Assembly (NCBI GenBank): GCA_013298695.1
Contig: JAAFIS010000001.1
Location: forward strand, 620,001-684,000
Reading direction: 5' to 3'
Length of the DNA stretch: 64,000 nucleotides
From: Betaproteobacteria bacterium
GTDB lineage: Bacteria; Pseudomonadota; Gammaproteobacteria; Burkholderiales; Casimicrobiaceae
Below, one piece after another: positions 26,060-36,267 of this stretch (the stretch's first letter is position 1; each line of letters opens with the position of its first letter). Position numbers and translations under genes: made by a program. The notes below the pieces were generated by a model that saw nothing but the letters and a program-made list of their open reading frames with translations, was not told where the DNA came from and did no database searches.

Positions 26060-28729
26060 ATGAACGAGAGAAAGAAACTGGCAGTTGCGATCACGGTCGC
26101 GTTGGCTGCATCGGGGCTCACGAACGCGCAGACAGCTACGACCGATGGATCCACTCAAAAGGTCGAGCGGATCGAAGTTACCGGATCGAGCATTCGGCGC
26201 ATTGATGCTGATGGTCCTGCGCCCGTCATTACGATCACGCGTGAAATGATCGAAAAATCGGGGCAATCAACAGTGTCGGATATTCTGCGCTCGCAGACCA
26301 TAAACAGCGGTGGCGCATTCGACGAAAAATTTACCAATAGTTTCGCACCAGGTACCTCGGGTGTCTCGCTCCGCGGCTTAGGCCAAAACACAACGCTTGT
26401 GCTAATCAACGGGCGACGCGTAGCGAACTACGCGTTTGCGCAGAACTTGTCGGATGCATTTGTCGACCTGAACAGCATCCCCCTGGCCGCCATCGAGCGC
26501 ATCGAAATCCTGAAAGATGGCGCATCTGCGATTTACGGTTCAGACGCTATTGCGGGCGTAATCAACGTCATACTACGTCGCGATTTCAGAGGCGCTGAGA
26601 TTACGGCGTCTTACGGCCAAGCTGTGCCTTACGGTGATGCAAATGAGACGCGCACCTCACTGGCGGCGGGCTACGGCGACATCGCTAAAGATCGTTTCAA
26701 CGCGCTGGTGATGCTCGATTTTTTTAAGCGTGATCCGAAATTCCTCCGTGACCGCGAATACAGCAAGTCGGCGGATCAAACTTCACGCGGGGGCTCCGAT
26801 TCCCGTTCACCCACGGGTTCACCGGGCTCTTGGATTTTTAACCAAGGTCAACCGACCGGCACCAACACCTTTTCTCGACCATTTCCCACCTGCAAGCCTA
26901 CCGACATTATTCCCGACTTCTACGGTGTGTCGGGTAACGGAGACGACGTCTGCGGCTACAACTTTAACAATGCAATCGCAGACATCATTAAAACCGAGCG
27001 CGTAGGCGCAACCGCGCGCGCGAGCTTCGCGCTGACGCCGTCGATCACGGCTTTCTTCGATGGCAGCTACAACAAGAACAAATCACAAACTCTCTCAGCA
27101 CCAACCCCCGCCGCATTTAACTTGCCGGTGGGACATAACTCGAATCCTTTCGACAAACCGGTACGAATTTCATATCGATTTCTGGACGTTGGCCCTCGTA
27201 CGAACGACATTACGTCCGAGAATTCACGTGCAGTGCTCGGGATGAAAGGAACGAGCTTCGCGTGGGACTGGGAAGCCGGGATTTCGGCTACCCGAAATAC
27301 CACGAACAATCATGCGACCAACTTCATTGATTCGCAGGCTGTCACCCAGCTTGTTGCTAACGGTGTTTACGATTTCCTGAACCCATCGCGCAATAGCCCG
27401 GCGCAGGTGCAAGCGCTTCGTATCGCTACGGACCGAGTGGGCGTGTCGGACGCGCAATCAATTGACTTGAAAGGTTCGCGCGAGCTCATTGAGCTTCGAG
27501 GCGGCGCGCTTGCTATCGCGCTCGGTGCGGAGTATCGACGTGAACACTCGAGTGATACGCCAGATAAATTCACGCGTGAGGGGCGCGTCGTGGGATCTGG
27601 CGGTACCTCGTCGAGTGGGTCACGTTCCGCAAATGCGTTGTACGCGGAATTAAGCGCACCTGTACTCAAAAATCTTGAGTTGCAAGCAGCGATTCGACGA
27701 GACAGCTATAGCGATTTTGGCGCTGCCACCGTGCCGAAATTCGGATTCAAGTATTCACCCACGAAGCAATTCGCAGTGCGCGGCTCTTATGGTGAAGGGT
27801 TCCGCGCACCGTCACTGCCGGAGCTTTATTTGGGGAGTTCAATAAGCTTCGCTCAATTCGTGGACACTCCTCGTTGTAACGCCTACACGCTAGCGGAAAG
27901 CGCAGGCAACGCAACGGCTGCGGAAAAAACATCGGCTTGTCGCGGTGCACAATATCGAACATCGCTTGCAGGCAACAGTTCATTAAAGGCTGAGACGTCG
28001 AAGAGTGTATTTCTCGGCGTCATTATTGAGCCAGTGAAAGATCTGTCGCTAAGTGTTGATTACTTCGATATTGATCATGCTGACAAAATCGCAAATCCAG
28101 CATTTTCATACCAACTCCTAAACGCCTCTGCCTTTCCCGGAACAGTGGTGCGGGAGCAGGCTTCGGATCGCGACACAGCCGTAGGATCGCCTGGTCGTCT
28201 TCAAGGCTCTGGTGCGAGCGATGCGATCGGTCTATATCGCTCTTACTACAACCTCGGTAATCAGCGTGCACAAGGTGTCGACGTTGAAGCGCGCTATCGC
28301 TTCGACGTCGAGGGTCTTGGACGGATTTCAACGCAAGCCGCTGCGACCTACTACGATAAGTTGTTCGTCACCGCTGCACCTGGGCAACCAGCGTCGCAAC
28401 AGGCAGGCACTTACCGCTATCCACGAGTCGTGGCAAACGCTTCGGTTGGACTCGCTCGCGGGGCTTGGGATACTACGTTGTCGGCGAACTACATTCACCA
28501 TTACCTCCAGGTAAATCAGATCACCACAAGCCATGTGGGACAAAATTTGACTTGGAATTTGGTGGCTACGTACACGGGCTTTAAAAATATCCGGCTTACG
28601 ATAGGCGCGCGCAACCTGCTTGATCGCGACCCACCTTTCAGTGACGATGAAACCGAGGGTTACGACTTCGGTACCCATGACTCGCGCGGGCGTTTCGTGT
28701 TCGGATCATTCACTTACTCGTTCAAGTAG
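26060..28729 (+). CDS. TonB-dependent outer-membrane receptor
   Basis: I take ATG 26060 (889 residues), preceded by AGGAAG; the frame is open further upstream to 25928, but that part is Arg-rich and has no ribosome site. The signal peptide ends LTNAQTA. The plug domain has VERIEVTGSSIRR, SLRGLGQNTTLVLINGRRV and IERIEILKDGASAIYGSDAIAGVINVI, all classic. The C-terminal barrel ends in a Phe-containing strand (FVFGSFTYSFK), as outer-membrane barrels do. Its type (RxxVTGSxI, 'Oar-less' catecholate or oligosaccharide class) suggests uptake of a sugar oligomer, peptide or siderophore; none can be chosen from sequence. The neighbouring secreted lyases make a glycan plausible. Confidence 0.95.
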   Translation: MNERKKLAVAITVALAASGLTNAQTATTDGSTQKVERIEVTGSSIRRIDADGPAPVITITREMIEKSGQSTVSDILRSQTINSGGAFDEKFTNSFAPGTSGVSLRGLGQNTTLVLINGRRVANYAFAQNLSDAFVDLNSIPLAAIERIEILKDGASAIYGSDAIAGVINVILRRDFRGAEITASYGQAVPYGDANETRTSLAAGYGDIAKDRFNALVMLDFFKRDPKFLRDREYSKSADQTSRGGSDSRSPTGSPGSWIFNQGQPTGTNTFSRPFPTCKPTDIIPDFYGVSGNGDDVCGYNFNNAIADIIKTERVGATARASFALTPSITAFFDGSYNKNKSQTLSAPTPAAFNLPVGHNSNPFDKPVRISYRFLDVGPRTNDITSENSRAVLGMKGTSFAWDWEAGISATRNTTNNHATNFIDSQAVTQLVANGVYDFLNPSRNSPAQVQALRIATDRVGVSDAQSIDLKGSRELIELRGGALAIALGAEYRREHSSDTPDKFTREGRVVGSGGTSSSGSRSANALYAELSAPVLKNLELQAAIRRDSYSDFGAATVPKFGFKYSPTKQFAVRGSYGEGFRAPSLPELYLGSSISFAQFVDTPRCNAYTLAESAGNATAAEKTSACRGAQYRTSLAGNSSLKAETSKSVFLGVIIEPVKDLSLSVDYFDIDHADKIANPAFSYQLLNASAFPGTVVREQASDRDTAVGSPGRLQGSGASDAIGLYRSYYNLGNQRAQGVDVEARYRFDVEGLGRISTQAAATYYDKLFVTAAPGQPASQQAGTYRYPRVVANASVGLARGAWDTTLSANYIHHYLQVNQITTSHVGQNLTWNLVATYTGFKNIRLTIGARNLLDRDPPFSDDETEGYDFGTHDSRGRFVFGSFTYSFK

Positions 28730-28980
28730 GGTAAATCGGGTCGAAAAGGGAGGGCGGCCTCCCTTTTCCTCCCCCCCTCGCAAAGCCATTTTTCACAATC
28801 TAGAGACCTGGCTGAAACACCTGCTCAGGCGCGGTAAAGGAGCGAGTTTGCTGTGCATGCGCAGATCATGATCGCCGATACGAAGCGGGTACGTTATGCG
28901 ACGGTCAATACATGTCAAGGTTGCGCGCGCAACTATGGCCCTGGCACAGCATTCGGCCGCCCCGCTTCGAACGCGACTTA
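28730..28980. other. Intergenic, no gene seen
   Basis: Just after the receptor gene, a short GGAGGGCGGCCTCCC inverted repeat (about 28749-28763) followed by TTTTCC could terminate it. Nothing else was recognised up to the promoter element at 28981. Confidence 0.4.
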
Positions 28981-29008
28981 CGTCCGTTTATGTGCCGACG
29001 ATGCGTTA
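28981..29008 (+). promoter_or_regulatory. ECF-type promoter
   Basis: CGTCCGT, 15 nt, GCGTTA, followed by the palindrome AACACGTGTT. The next gene starts at 29305, so the leader would be about 290 nt, unusually long. Confidence 0.5.
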
Positions 29009-29304
29009 GTTAACACGTGTTTACTCCTTTAGAGCGACTTGCTTCGAAGACATCGCCAGGATCGACTTGCTTGGGTTCGCGGGCTCCGAAAAAATCGAAA
29101 TCGGTAGCACGCGTTGAGTAGGTATTTTTTTTATTCACAGTCGGCAACGCCCCTTGTAGTGGCATCTCGGTTCCTTGATGTCTTGCGTACTTGTGCTTCC
29201 ACGCGCACACCCTTAGTTTTGCTTTTAGGTGCGCGCTTCGTTGAGTCACTGATGAGCGCGTTCGCTTTCGTCGAGACCCAGCAACGCTTCCTTGGAAATA
29301 GAAA

Positions 29305-30933
29305 ATGATCAATCGCACCATTTCTGGCTTCGCCTTTACGCTATTTACGGCAACAGCGGTGCTTTGTGCTGCTCAAAGCGTCGCACAAGTACCGGGTGAT
29401 CTTGACCGCACTTTTGCAACGCCCGACGGATTCATTGCCGGTATTACGGTCGCTCCATCAACTGCAATCGCGGGCGGGCTGCTTGCTGTACAGGCAGATG
29501 GAAAATTTCTAGTCGCTGGTACATGCGGCTCCGGGCGCAGCGACTTTTGTGTGATGCGAGTGAACGCAGATAGTACGTTCGACACAACATTTGGAGGGCC
29601 GGATTCATCTGCCTCAAAGAACGGCAGGGTCATTTTTTCAATCGGCGGCGGTAATTCCGTAGCCACCGCTTTGGCTATTCAGCGCGGCGGAAAGATAGTG
29701 CTGGCGGGATACTGCGATGCCAGCGGTAAACGCCAGTACTGCATTGCACGACTCAACCGCGACGGCACCTACGACGACACTTTCGATGGTCCAAATCCCG
29801 TCGAGCCGGGCAATGGTAGATTTATATTGCCCGCCGTTGTAGCGACCTGGGACCACGACCTCAAATCCGTTAGTTTAAATAACGACGACAGAATACTGTT
29901 GACCGGATCTTGCTACTCGGGCCAGGGAGCCAGCCTCCTGAGTCAGGCGTGCGTGGCGCGCTTGCACGCTGACGGGACGTTCGATGAAACTTTCGATGGT
30001 CGCAATCCGAGCACTCCCGGAAACGGCAGATTCGCGTTCGAAATTGGGACGAGGAACGCGTTGACCTACGCTACCGCTGCAGCGTTGCGATCCGATGGCG
30101 CAATTGTTGTTGCGGGAAACTGCCGGACTGCAGGCGCAACTGCAACCTACGTTTGTGTGGGGCAGTTGCTCGCCAACGGAGACGTTGATCGGAGTTTTGA
30201 GGGGTCGGATGGATTTCCGGGGCGAATCGGGTTCCCAATGGGCGGAACGAGCAGTGGCGCTAGCGCCATCGCTGTACAGGCTGACGGCAAGATTGTCGTC
30301 GTCGGCCAATGCCTTGTAGGCGCGGTACAGCAGATCTGCGCAGCCCGAATTCGCCCGAATGGGATCAGGGACAACACTTTTGGTGGTCCTGCGGGGACAC
30401 TTGTAATCCCAATTGCAGATGCAAGTGCAAATTCAACCAGCGTCGTAGTGCAACACGATGGCAAACTGCTCATCGCAGGCACGTGCTTAACCAACTCACA
30501 GAGCCGGATATGTTTGGTCAGACTCAATTCAGACGGAACGCTCGACGACACCTTTGACGGTTGGAGTCGTGCGGGCAATGGAGCGACAGTGCTTCCCCCA
30601 ATGAGTCTCAACGACCTTAGTGGAGGCGTCGCGGTGTTGAACGACGGTAGTATCGTCGTCGCCGGCAAGTGCAACAACGGTGATTTCAACCTTATGTGTC
30701 TTGCAAAGCTTCAGGGCGGGCCGTTCGAAGCGTCCCGATGCTCGCTTGATCTGGACGGGGATGGTGTCGTGCTGTCCTCAACCGACTTGCTGATGATGAC
30801 GCGAGTTGCGCGCGGGCTTTCTGGTGCAGGCGTGATCAATTCCATTCAGTTCGCAGCCAATGCCACGCGCAAAACATGGCCAGAAATTCACCGATTTCTG
30901 ACATCACAGTGCGGCATGTCCTTGGTTCCATAG
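29305..30933 (+). CDS. Secreted delta-60 beta-propeller protein (7 repeats), dockerin-like tail
   Basis: 542 residues. The signal peptide ends AQSVAQVPG. Seven delta-60 repeats, all seven with a Cys pair. Loops are longer than in the tandem array and often end in TFDGPNP..GNGRF. The tail is CSLDLDGDGVVLSSTDL...QCGM. It forms a probable two-gene unit with the next propeller gene, whose start is only 32 bp away. Confidence 0.85.
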   Translation: MINRTISGFAFTLFTATAVLCAAQSVAQVPGDLDRTFATPDGFIAGITVAPSTAIAGGLLAVQADGKFLVAGTCGSGRSDFCVMRVNADSTFDTTFGGPDSSASKNGRVIFSIGGGNSVATALAIQRGGKIVLAGYCDASGKRQYCIARLNRDGTYDDTFDGPNPVEPGNGRFILPAVVATWDHDLKSVSLNNDDRILLTGSCYSGQGASLLSQACVARLHADGTFDETFDGRNPSTPGNGRFAFEIGTRNALTYATAAALRSDGAIVVAGNCRTAGATATYVCVGQLLANGDVDRSFEGSDGFPGRIGFPMGGTSSGASAIAVQADGKIVVVGQCLVGAVQQICAARIRPNGIRDNTFGGPAGTLVIPIADASANSTSVVVQHDGKLLIAGTCLTNSQSRICLVRLNSDGTLDDTFDGWSRAGNGATVLPPMSLNDLSGGVAVLNDGSIVVAGKCNNGDFNLMCLAKLQGGPFEASRCSLDLDGDGVVLSSTDLLMMTRVARGLSGAGVINSIQFAANATRKTWPEIHRFLTSQCGMSLVP

Positions 30934-30965
30934 CCCTGACGTGCAATATTGAAACCGCTTCACAG

Positions 30966-32717
30966 ATGACATCAACACTCATTGCGACGACTATGAAACA
31001 CGATCATCCATCAATATCCCGCTATCGCTCCGTCCTCGCGCTTTGCGATAGTGTCTTTGCATTGGCAGTTGTCCTGATGCTAGCGTTGGTTACGACACAT
31101 GCAAATGCCGACGTGTGGCCTTCGCAAGCTGTGCCAGGCACATTTGACACGACGTTTGGCAGCAACGAATCCGGCAAGATCATCGAATTGGGAGTAACAC
31201 TGGAAGGCTCTGACTACCTGCGAGCTATCGCAGTGCAGCCCGATCAAAAGATCATCGTTGCAGGACAATGTGGAGAAGTCTGGAAATTCTGCGTCGCGCG
31301 TCTGTTGAGCAGCGGTGTGCCAGATCCATCGTTTATTGGAGACAACCAGGATCGCGGCAAATTCACGGTCAACGTCGGCACGCCCGGCCAGAACAGTTAT
31401 GCCAGCGCTGTCGCAATTCAACCCGACGGCAAACTGCTAATCGCTGGAAGCTGCACTCTAGCTCCTGCCCGTTCCGACGCGTGCATCGTTCGACTGTTAC
31501 CCGATGGCAGGTTTGACCCGACATTTATCGGTCCCTCCGGTACTGCGCGTGGCGCGTTCACTTTGGCAATCGGCAACAACCGGGATTCGATCAACACAGT
31601 GCTTGTACAGCCAGACGGGAAAATTGTTATGGCTGGTCTCTGCGACACTTCGTTCACGATTGCGGTGGCCTGCGCGGCTCGGCTTATGCCAGACGGAGCG
31701 CTAGACCCAACCTTCGTCGGACCGTTGGGGACGGGCACGGGAACATTTGTGATGTCGCTGAGTGGCACTAGCGACTTCGACGTTAATTATCTCCTCCAGC
31801 CGGATATGACTTTCATGATTGCCAGCAGCTGCCGCGGTGATCCGCAAGAACCATTCGGCACACGAGCCTGTCTCACCAAGCTTGATTCCATTGGCAGGTT
31901 CGATACGTCGTTCAACCCGAACGGCACACCCGGTCAAATAAAATACATCTCTGGTGGCAATCTCTACTTCACAACAGCGGGGATCGCGTTGCAGCCGGAC
32001 GGCAAATTGGTTTTGGCAGCCAGCTGTTTGCCTGTCGCGACCGAGCCTGAAAAAATTTGCCTAATTCGCTACTCGGCCGACGGTATTGTTGACCGAACTT
32101 TCGTCGGCCCAAACCGGCAAGGCCGTGGAAGCTTCGCGTTTCCGATTTCTGGCGTAGCTGGCATCGCGCTTGCGAGAAACATAGCGTTGCAGTCCGACGG
32201 CAAGATTGTCGTTAGTGGGCTTTGCAAAGTAACCGTCAACAGTGGCACCTCGGATATCTGTGTTGCCCGCATGCATGGCGACGGTACCGCAGACACTAGC
32301 TTTGATGGGCCGAATGCGCTGGCACCTGGCAACGGCGGTTTCATGCAACTGATAGGCCCCTCGATCCTCAACGGTTTGCGCCTGCAGATCCAAAGCGACG
32401 GACAGATCCTACATGGCGCCTACTGTCGCCTCAACGCCAATGGCGGTGTATATCGCATGTGCATCGCTCGCATCAACGGTGGGCCCTATGCGGCGCCACA
32501 ATGCTCACTCGACATCGATGGCGACGGTACGATTGGGACGGTCACTGACATACTGATTGCAACGCGCGCGGCACTGGGATTCACTGGCGCGATCGTTTAC
32601 GGTGGCATCACTTTCGCAGAATCAGCAACACGTCGAAACTGGAGCAGCATCCATAGATATTTCACGCAAAAATGCGGTATGCCGCTACCGCCGTTTGACC
32701 CGAGCTCAGAGTTGTGA
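30966..32717 (+). CDS. Secreted delta-60 beta-propeller protein (7 repeats), dockerin-like tail
   Basis: I take ATG 30966 (583 residues; 30993 is also possible); the ATG at 30876 would overlap the previous gene by 58 bp. A long n-region is followed by a hydrophobic core ending THANADV. Seven repeats, all with a Cys pair, with a GPxGxGxGxF loop between blades as in 29305-30933, its closest relative. The tail is CSLDIDGDGTIGTVTDI...KCGMPLPP, with a short acidic extension. No separate promoter is seen. Confidence 0.85.
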   Translation: MTSTLIATTMKHDHPSISRYRSVLALCDSVFALAVVLMLALVTTHANADVWPSQAVPGTFDTTFGSNESGKIIELGVTLEGSDYLRAIAVQPDQKIIVAGQCGEVWKFCVARLLSSGVPDPSFIGDNQDRGKFTVNVGTPGQNSYASAVAIQPDGKLLIAGSCTLAPARSDACIVRLLPDGRFDPTFIGPSGTARGAFTLAIGNNRDSINTVLVQPDGKIVMAGLCDTSFTIAVACAARLMPDGALDPTFVGPLGTGTGTFVMSLSGTSDFDVNYLLQPDMTFMIASSCRGDPQEPFGTRACLTKLDSIGRFDTSFNPNGTPGQIKYISGGNLYFTTAGIALQPDGKLVLAASCLPVATEPEKICLIRYSADGIVDRTFVGPNRQGRGSFAFPISGVAGIALARNIALQSDGKIVVSGLCKVTVNSGTSDICVARMHGDGTADTSFDGPNALAPGNGGFMQLIGPSILNGLRLQIQSDGQILHGAYCRLNANGGVYRMCIARINGGPYAAPQCSLDIDGDGTIGTVTDILIATRAALGFTGAIVYGGITFAESATRRNWSSIHRYFTQKCGMPLPPFDPSSEL

Positions 32718-32848
32718 TTAGACAACCCGTGGAACTGCTGCTACGCTCGATTTGTGGAACGATTTTGCGCACAGTACCCTACCGTGCAGCCCTGTAAAAT
32801 CGACGACCGCATTAAGTCCCTCTTAGATCGACTAACTACCTTCCGCAC

Positions 32849-34624
32849 ATGTTTCGATGGACCAGTTTTCTTGCATTGCTGATTGTCCTGGTCATATCTC
32901 CCCGGGTGTATGCCTCGCTGGGTAAACCTGCCGTTTGTGAGGTGGATGTTCGTTTTGAAGCTAAATGGGACACCACACCCCGTCGATTCGAAGTCACCTT
33001 GAGCTATGACATCGGTGAATCAGTCGAAGGAAAACTCATTGGCCCGAAGTCGTGGGGTGGTATCGAAAACTTCGATGCGACCATCACAAACCTGCGATCA
33101 ACAACGTCTGGTGTTAGGGTCGCAGCAATCAGCAGCAGTGAATGGAAAATCGTTGCGAAACGAAAAAAGCAACGCGTCACCGTTCGCTATTCGATCACTA
33201 ACGGCATAGCCAATATCGATGACGAAACGCCCGTCCCGACCACCGAGTTCTATCGCAATACGCTCGGCAAACGGCACTTCCAGCTCATTGGACATGGCGC
33301 GTTCGTACTGCCTGAACCACTCTCGAATTACGCGGAGCGCACTGCGTGCGTTACTTTTTCTGGGATGCCCGCAAGCTGGGTGTTCGCAAGCAGCTTCGGC
33401 GCCGGACATCGCAACGGTGTGGCGACCTATCGCGCAAAGGGCATTTCAGATCAGCTTCGCGAGTCCGTTTTTCTTGGGGGTGACTACCGGCTGATTGAGC
33501 GGAAAGTGGGCGATCAATCGCTGTTCCTGGCTGTGCGAGGTGAGTGGACGTTTGATGACGCCAAATTTGCAGATGCGACGGCGAAGTTAGTGTTGATTCA
33601 CCGTTCGTTCTGGAATGATTTCAACTTTCCTCACTATCTGATCGCACTCACGCCGAATCGCGTACGCAGCGCATCATACGGCGGCACACGCCTACTCAAC
33701 GCATTCACGATGCACGCGTCAAGCGGCTTTAGCATTCCAGGTGCCGAGTTCGACTTTCTCATTGGACATGAACATTTGCACACTTGGATGCCGGAAAGGA
33801 TCGGCGAGATGGGCGAAAACGAGGCACAGTATTACTGGTTCTCAGAGGGCTTCACCAACTACCTCACGCATCGACTGCTACTGCAATCGGGCGAATGGAC
33901 GCTCAAGCAATACGCAGATGGAATCAACCGTACCGTCTCTGCTTATTTTTTGTCTCCCGCGATAAATGCAAGCAACGAGCGCGTCGCCAGAGAGTTTTGG
34001 ACCGACAGGCAACACGTCGGTAAATTGCCCTACCAGCGTGGAGAATTGCTGGCGTTGCGCTGGGCTGGCCAACTCGCATCTCGTGGCAAAAGTCTAACAA
34101 CGCATTTGCGTGAATTGGCCTACACCCAACACGATTTACTCAAACAGCGTGCGACGAACACGTCCTCCGAGCTCGCGGTAAATCGTCTCACGGCAGCGCT
34201 ACGCAAAGACCTAGCGAAGAGCATTGATGGCGACATCGACAGATTTATTGAGCGGGGCGAAACCTTCGAAATTAGCGCTAATTTTCTTGGACCGTGCTTT
34301 GAGGCCAATACTGCTGAGATCGCTCCCTACGAGCTCGGCTTTGACGCAAAACCCAGCTTTGCCGAGCGCAAAATCAGCGGGGTCATCACGGGAAGCAACG
34401 CAGAGAAGGCTGGGTTGCGTGACGGTATGACTCTAATAGATTGGACCTTAGAGGCGGGCAGGCCAGCTCGCGAAGCGTCGGTAACTGTAGACGTGAGCGG
34501 TGTCGCTCGGACCCTACGCTTTTTACCCGCAGGCACTCGATTAGTGCAAGTGCCGGTTTTCAGCGTGCGCGCCGACGCCGCGACGAGTGGCGAATGCAAG
34601 GGCTGGCTTGCAGGGGAAGTTTGA
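32849..34624 (+). CDS. Exported M61-like metallopeptidase with PDZ domain
   Basis: 591 residues with an N-terminal signal peptide. A beta-rich N-terminal domain precedes the gluzincin motif His307-Glu308-x-x-His311 (GHEHLHTWMPERIG), with the third zinc ligand Glu333 in WFSEGFTNYL; this arrangement is that of peptidase family M61 (glycyl aminopeptidase-like). A C-terminal PDZ-like domain (about 505-560: ISGVITGSNAEKAGLRDGMTL) is also typical. It is likely to act in the periplasm or outside the cell. It lacks the dockerin-like tail of its neighbours, and no ECF-type element was found upstream. Confidence 0.85.
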   Translation: MFRWTSFLALLIVLVISPRVYASLGKPAVCEVDVRFEAKWDTTPRRFEVTLSYDIGESVEGKLIGPKSWGGIENFDATITNLRSTTSGVRVAAISSSEWKIVAKRKKQRVTVRYSITNGIANIDDETPVPTTEFYRNTLGKRHFQLIGHGAFVLPEPLSNYAERTACVTFSGMPASWVFASSFGAGHRNGVATYRAKGISDQLRESVFLGGDYRLIERKVGDQSLFLAVRGEWTFDDAKFADATAKLVLIHRSFWNDFNFPHYLIALTPNRVRSASYGGTRLLNAFTMHASSGFSIPGAEFDFLIGHEHLHTWMPERIGEMGENEAQYYWFSEGFTNYLTHRLLLQSGEWTLKQYADGINRTVSAYFLSPAINASNERVAREFWTDRQHVGKLPYQRGELLALRWAGQLASRGKSLTTHLRELAYTQHDLLKQRATNTSSELAVNRLTAALRKDLAKSIDGDIDRFIERGETFEISANFLGPCFEANTAEIAPYELGFDAKPSFAERKISGVITGSNAEKAGLRDGMTLIDWTLEAGRPAREASVTVDVSGVARTLRFLPAGTRLVQVPVFSVRADAATSGECKGWLAGEV

Positions 34625-35305
34625 GTTCACTTCCAACTACGACAGGTGCCGGATCTCTCCGTGACGCAAGATTTATAAGCCGATGTGAAAACAACGGACC
34701 TATCTGCGGACAGCCTCTAGCCTCTAGCCTCTAGCCACTCGCTTGAGCTGCGAGGCTTCATCGTCCAGCCTACAAATCAATTTAGGCTGCGCTCCCCTCG
34801 AATCACTGCATGCGCGCGGAGTTTCTACTGTGTGCTGGCATCTGCCGTGCGAAATTTCGTTGGGTAAATCGTATGAACTACACGCCACAATTGCGCGCTG
34901 GGTAGCCGCAGCAGGCTCCCACAAACATGGAAACAGTAGATGCATCTCCATGCTCAAATATCGCATCGGCAACCCGGTTGCGCCTCCTGCTTATCTAAAG
35001 AGAGCGATCACGGCGCAAGCTGCGGTGATCGGGCTGGGTTCTGTGCGGTTTGCTTGGCGACAGCGCGGCCGCGCGTTCGGCCCTCACGCTGGTCATTTCG
35101 ATGTTGTGCCAGCGCGAGACTACGCTTTCAGCAACCGTTGAGGGCGAGCGCCAACCGATGGATTTTCGTGACGACTATCTGTCGGGTGCGCTTGAGCGGA
35201 CATGCACCCAATTAGCGATTAGAGTTGTGCAAGAAAGATGCAGCATCGATCGCGCTATTCCCCTGGTTGTTCTGCCAGGCTGTGGTCGCGCCTTGTGCAA
35301 CTCGC
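34625..35305. other. Intergenic, no gene recognised
   Basis: About 680 bp after the peptidase gene. Several short open frames exist, but none has a recognisable family, ribosome site or signal peptide. It contains the small tandem repeat at 34712-34736. It may be decayed coding DNA, as the broken lipoprotein gene follows directly. Confidence 0.5.
34712..34736. repeat. Heptanucleotide tandem repeat
   Basis: Three exact AGCCTCT units plus a partial fourth (AGCC), in non-coding DNA. Confidence 0.8.
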
Positions 35306-35679
35306 TTAGCACTTCACCATTCGCCAGCTGTTGTCGAACGCGTGTCCCGTTCTATCGCCCGACTGCAAGTCGTTGACGTAGTAGTACAAATGTTTACTGC
35401 GAACGGCCCATGGTTTCTAGCCGTTGTCGCGCGTAATCGGTGTGAATTCACCAGTTTCTATTTCGCTAGGGAAGGCGTAAAAGGGTAGCCAGCCTATTGG
35501 AAATTGATCATTGCAAGCCGACGTGCTACGACCTGCGACATCGCGATCAGACGTGTAGAGAGTCATGCCATTAGGGCCGACTAAAGCTCCGTCGTGTACG
35601 TTTGCAGGGACCTGCGACATGGCGGCGCACCCGACAACTGTCGCGGCTATAAGCGCGACCGTAGTTCATTTTTAGGCAT
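35306..35679 (-). pseudogene. Broken Lipoprotein_15 (COG4315-like) gene
   Basis: On the minus strand a lipoprotein signal (LIAATVVGC, lipobox V-V-G-Cys) is followed by GALVGPNGMTLYTSDRDVAG and GEFTPITRDNG, the PF03640 'secreted repeat' pattern. Two lesions are visible. First, the possible ATGs (35679 or 35669) are out of frame with the signal peptide, and in the correct frame a TGA lies just upstream; one extra base after GAA would restore M-P-K-N-E-T-T-V-A. Second, an in-frame TAG at 35417-35419 interrupts the domain, after which the homology continues (KPWAVRSKHLYYYVNDLQSGD...SWRMV) to TAA at 35306. AAGGGG precedes the ATG at 35679. A sequencing error could explain one lesion but hardly both. 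Confidence 0.8.
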
Positions 35680-36131
35680 ATTTTCCCCTTAGTTTCCTAA
35701 TCCTCTAGCGGCATCGACCTTTCAAAGGACGACACTGATGCGGCGCACACGCTCGGCAATTAGCCAAAAGTCATGTGTTGTTTACACCACGAAAATGCAG
35801 AGATTGCCAGGACATACAACGGGCAAATTGGACTACTACCATGCGCGAAAACGCACTGCTTTTGACCGCGTCGCAATCCGCGTTACTCGCCATCAAAGCC
35901 GAGACAAGTGAGATACTTTTAGTGGCTCTGACAACTGAGAATATTGCGACTCCGCAAATAGCGGTTGCTCAAGAGCCTGCTGCAATCATGAAAATGAAGA
36001 ACAGGTCGCTTAGCGAAAGGCAATAGCGTCTGTGATCCGCCCGCCGCATCGTGCGCCGTTCACGGTGCATGAAGGGCTTGTTGAATTGCATTGAAGTCGT
36101 TTCGATTGCGGAGCGAAAGCAGCATTTGTGG
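35680..36131. other. Intergenic, no gene recognised
   Basis: About 450 bp upstream of the GNAT promoter element. One 83-residue open frame (35775-36026) has no recognisable family or ribosome site and is not called. Confidence 0.4.
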
Positions 36132-36159
36132 TGTCCGCTTTCCCGGTTGCAGTACGTTT
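36132..36159 (+). promoter_or_regulatory. ECF-type promoter-like element
   Basis: TGTCCGC, 15 nt, ACGTTT, 109 bp before the acetyltransferase start. It is one of the few copies placed before a cytoplasmic protein. Confidence 0.4.
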
Positions 36160-36267
36160 AAAAAAACTGGATTCCCTCACAGATTCGTACGCTCAATTTC
36201 AAGTGCGCGAGCATAAGGGTTTGCGGTTTATGCACTTGTTCAGCCGGTCGCGTGTCATACGCGTAAG

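Noticed and set aside
34743-35141. 132-codon open frame in the gene-poor region
   Set aside because: No recognisable family, ribosome site or signal peptide; composition is like translated non-coding DNA.
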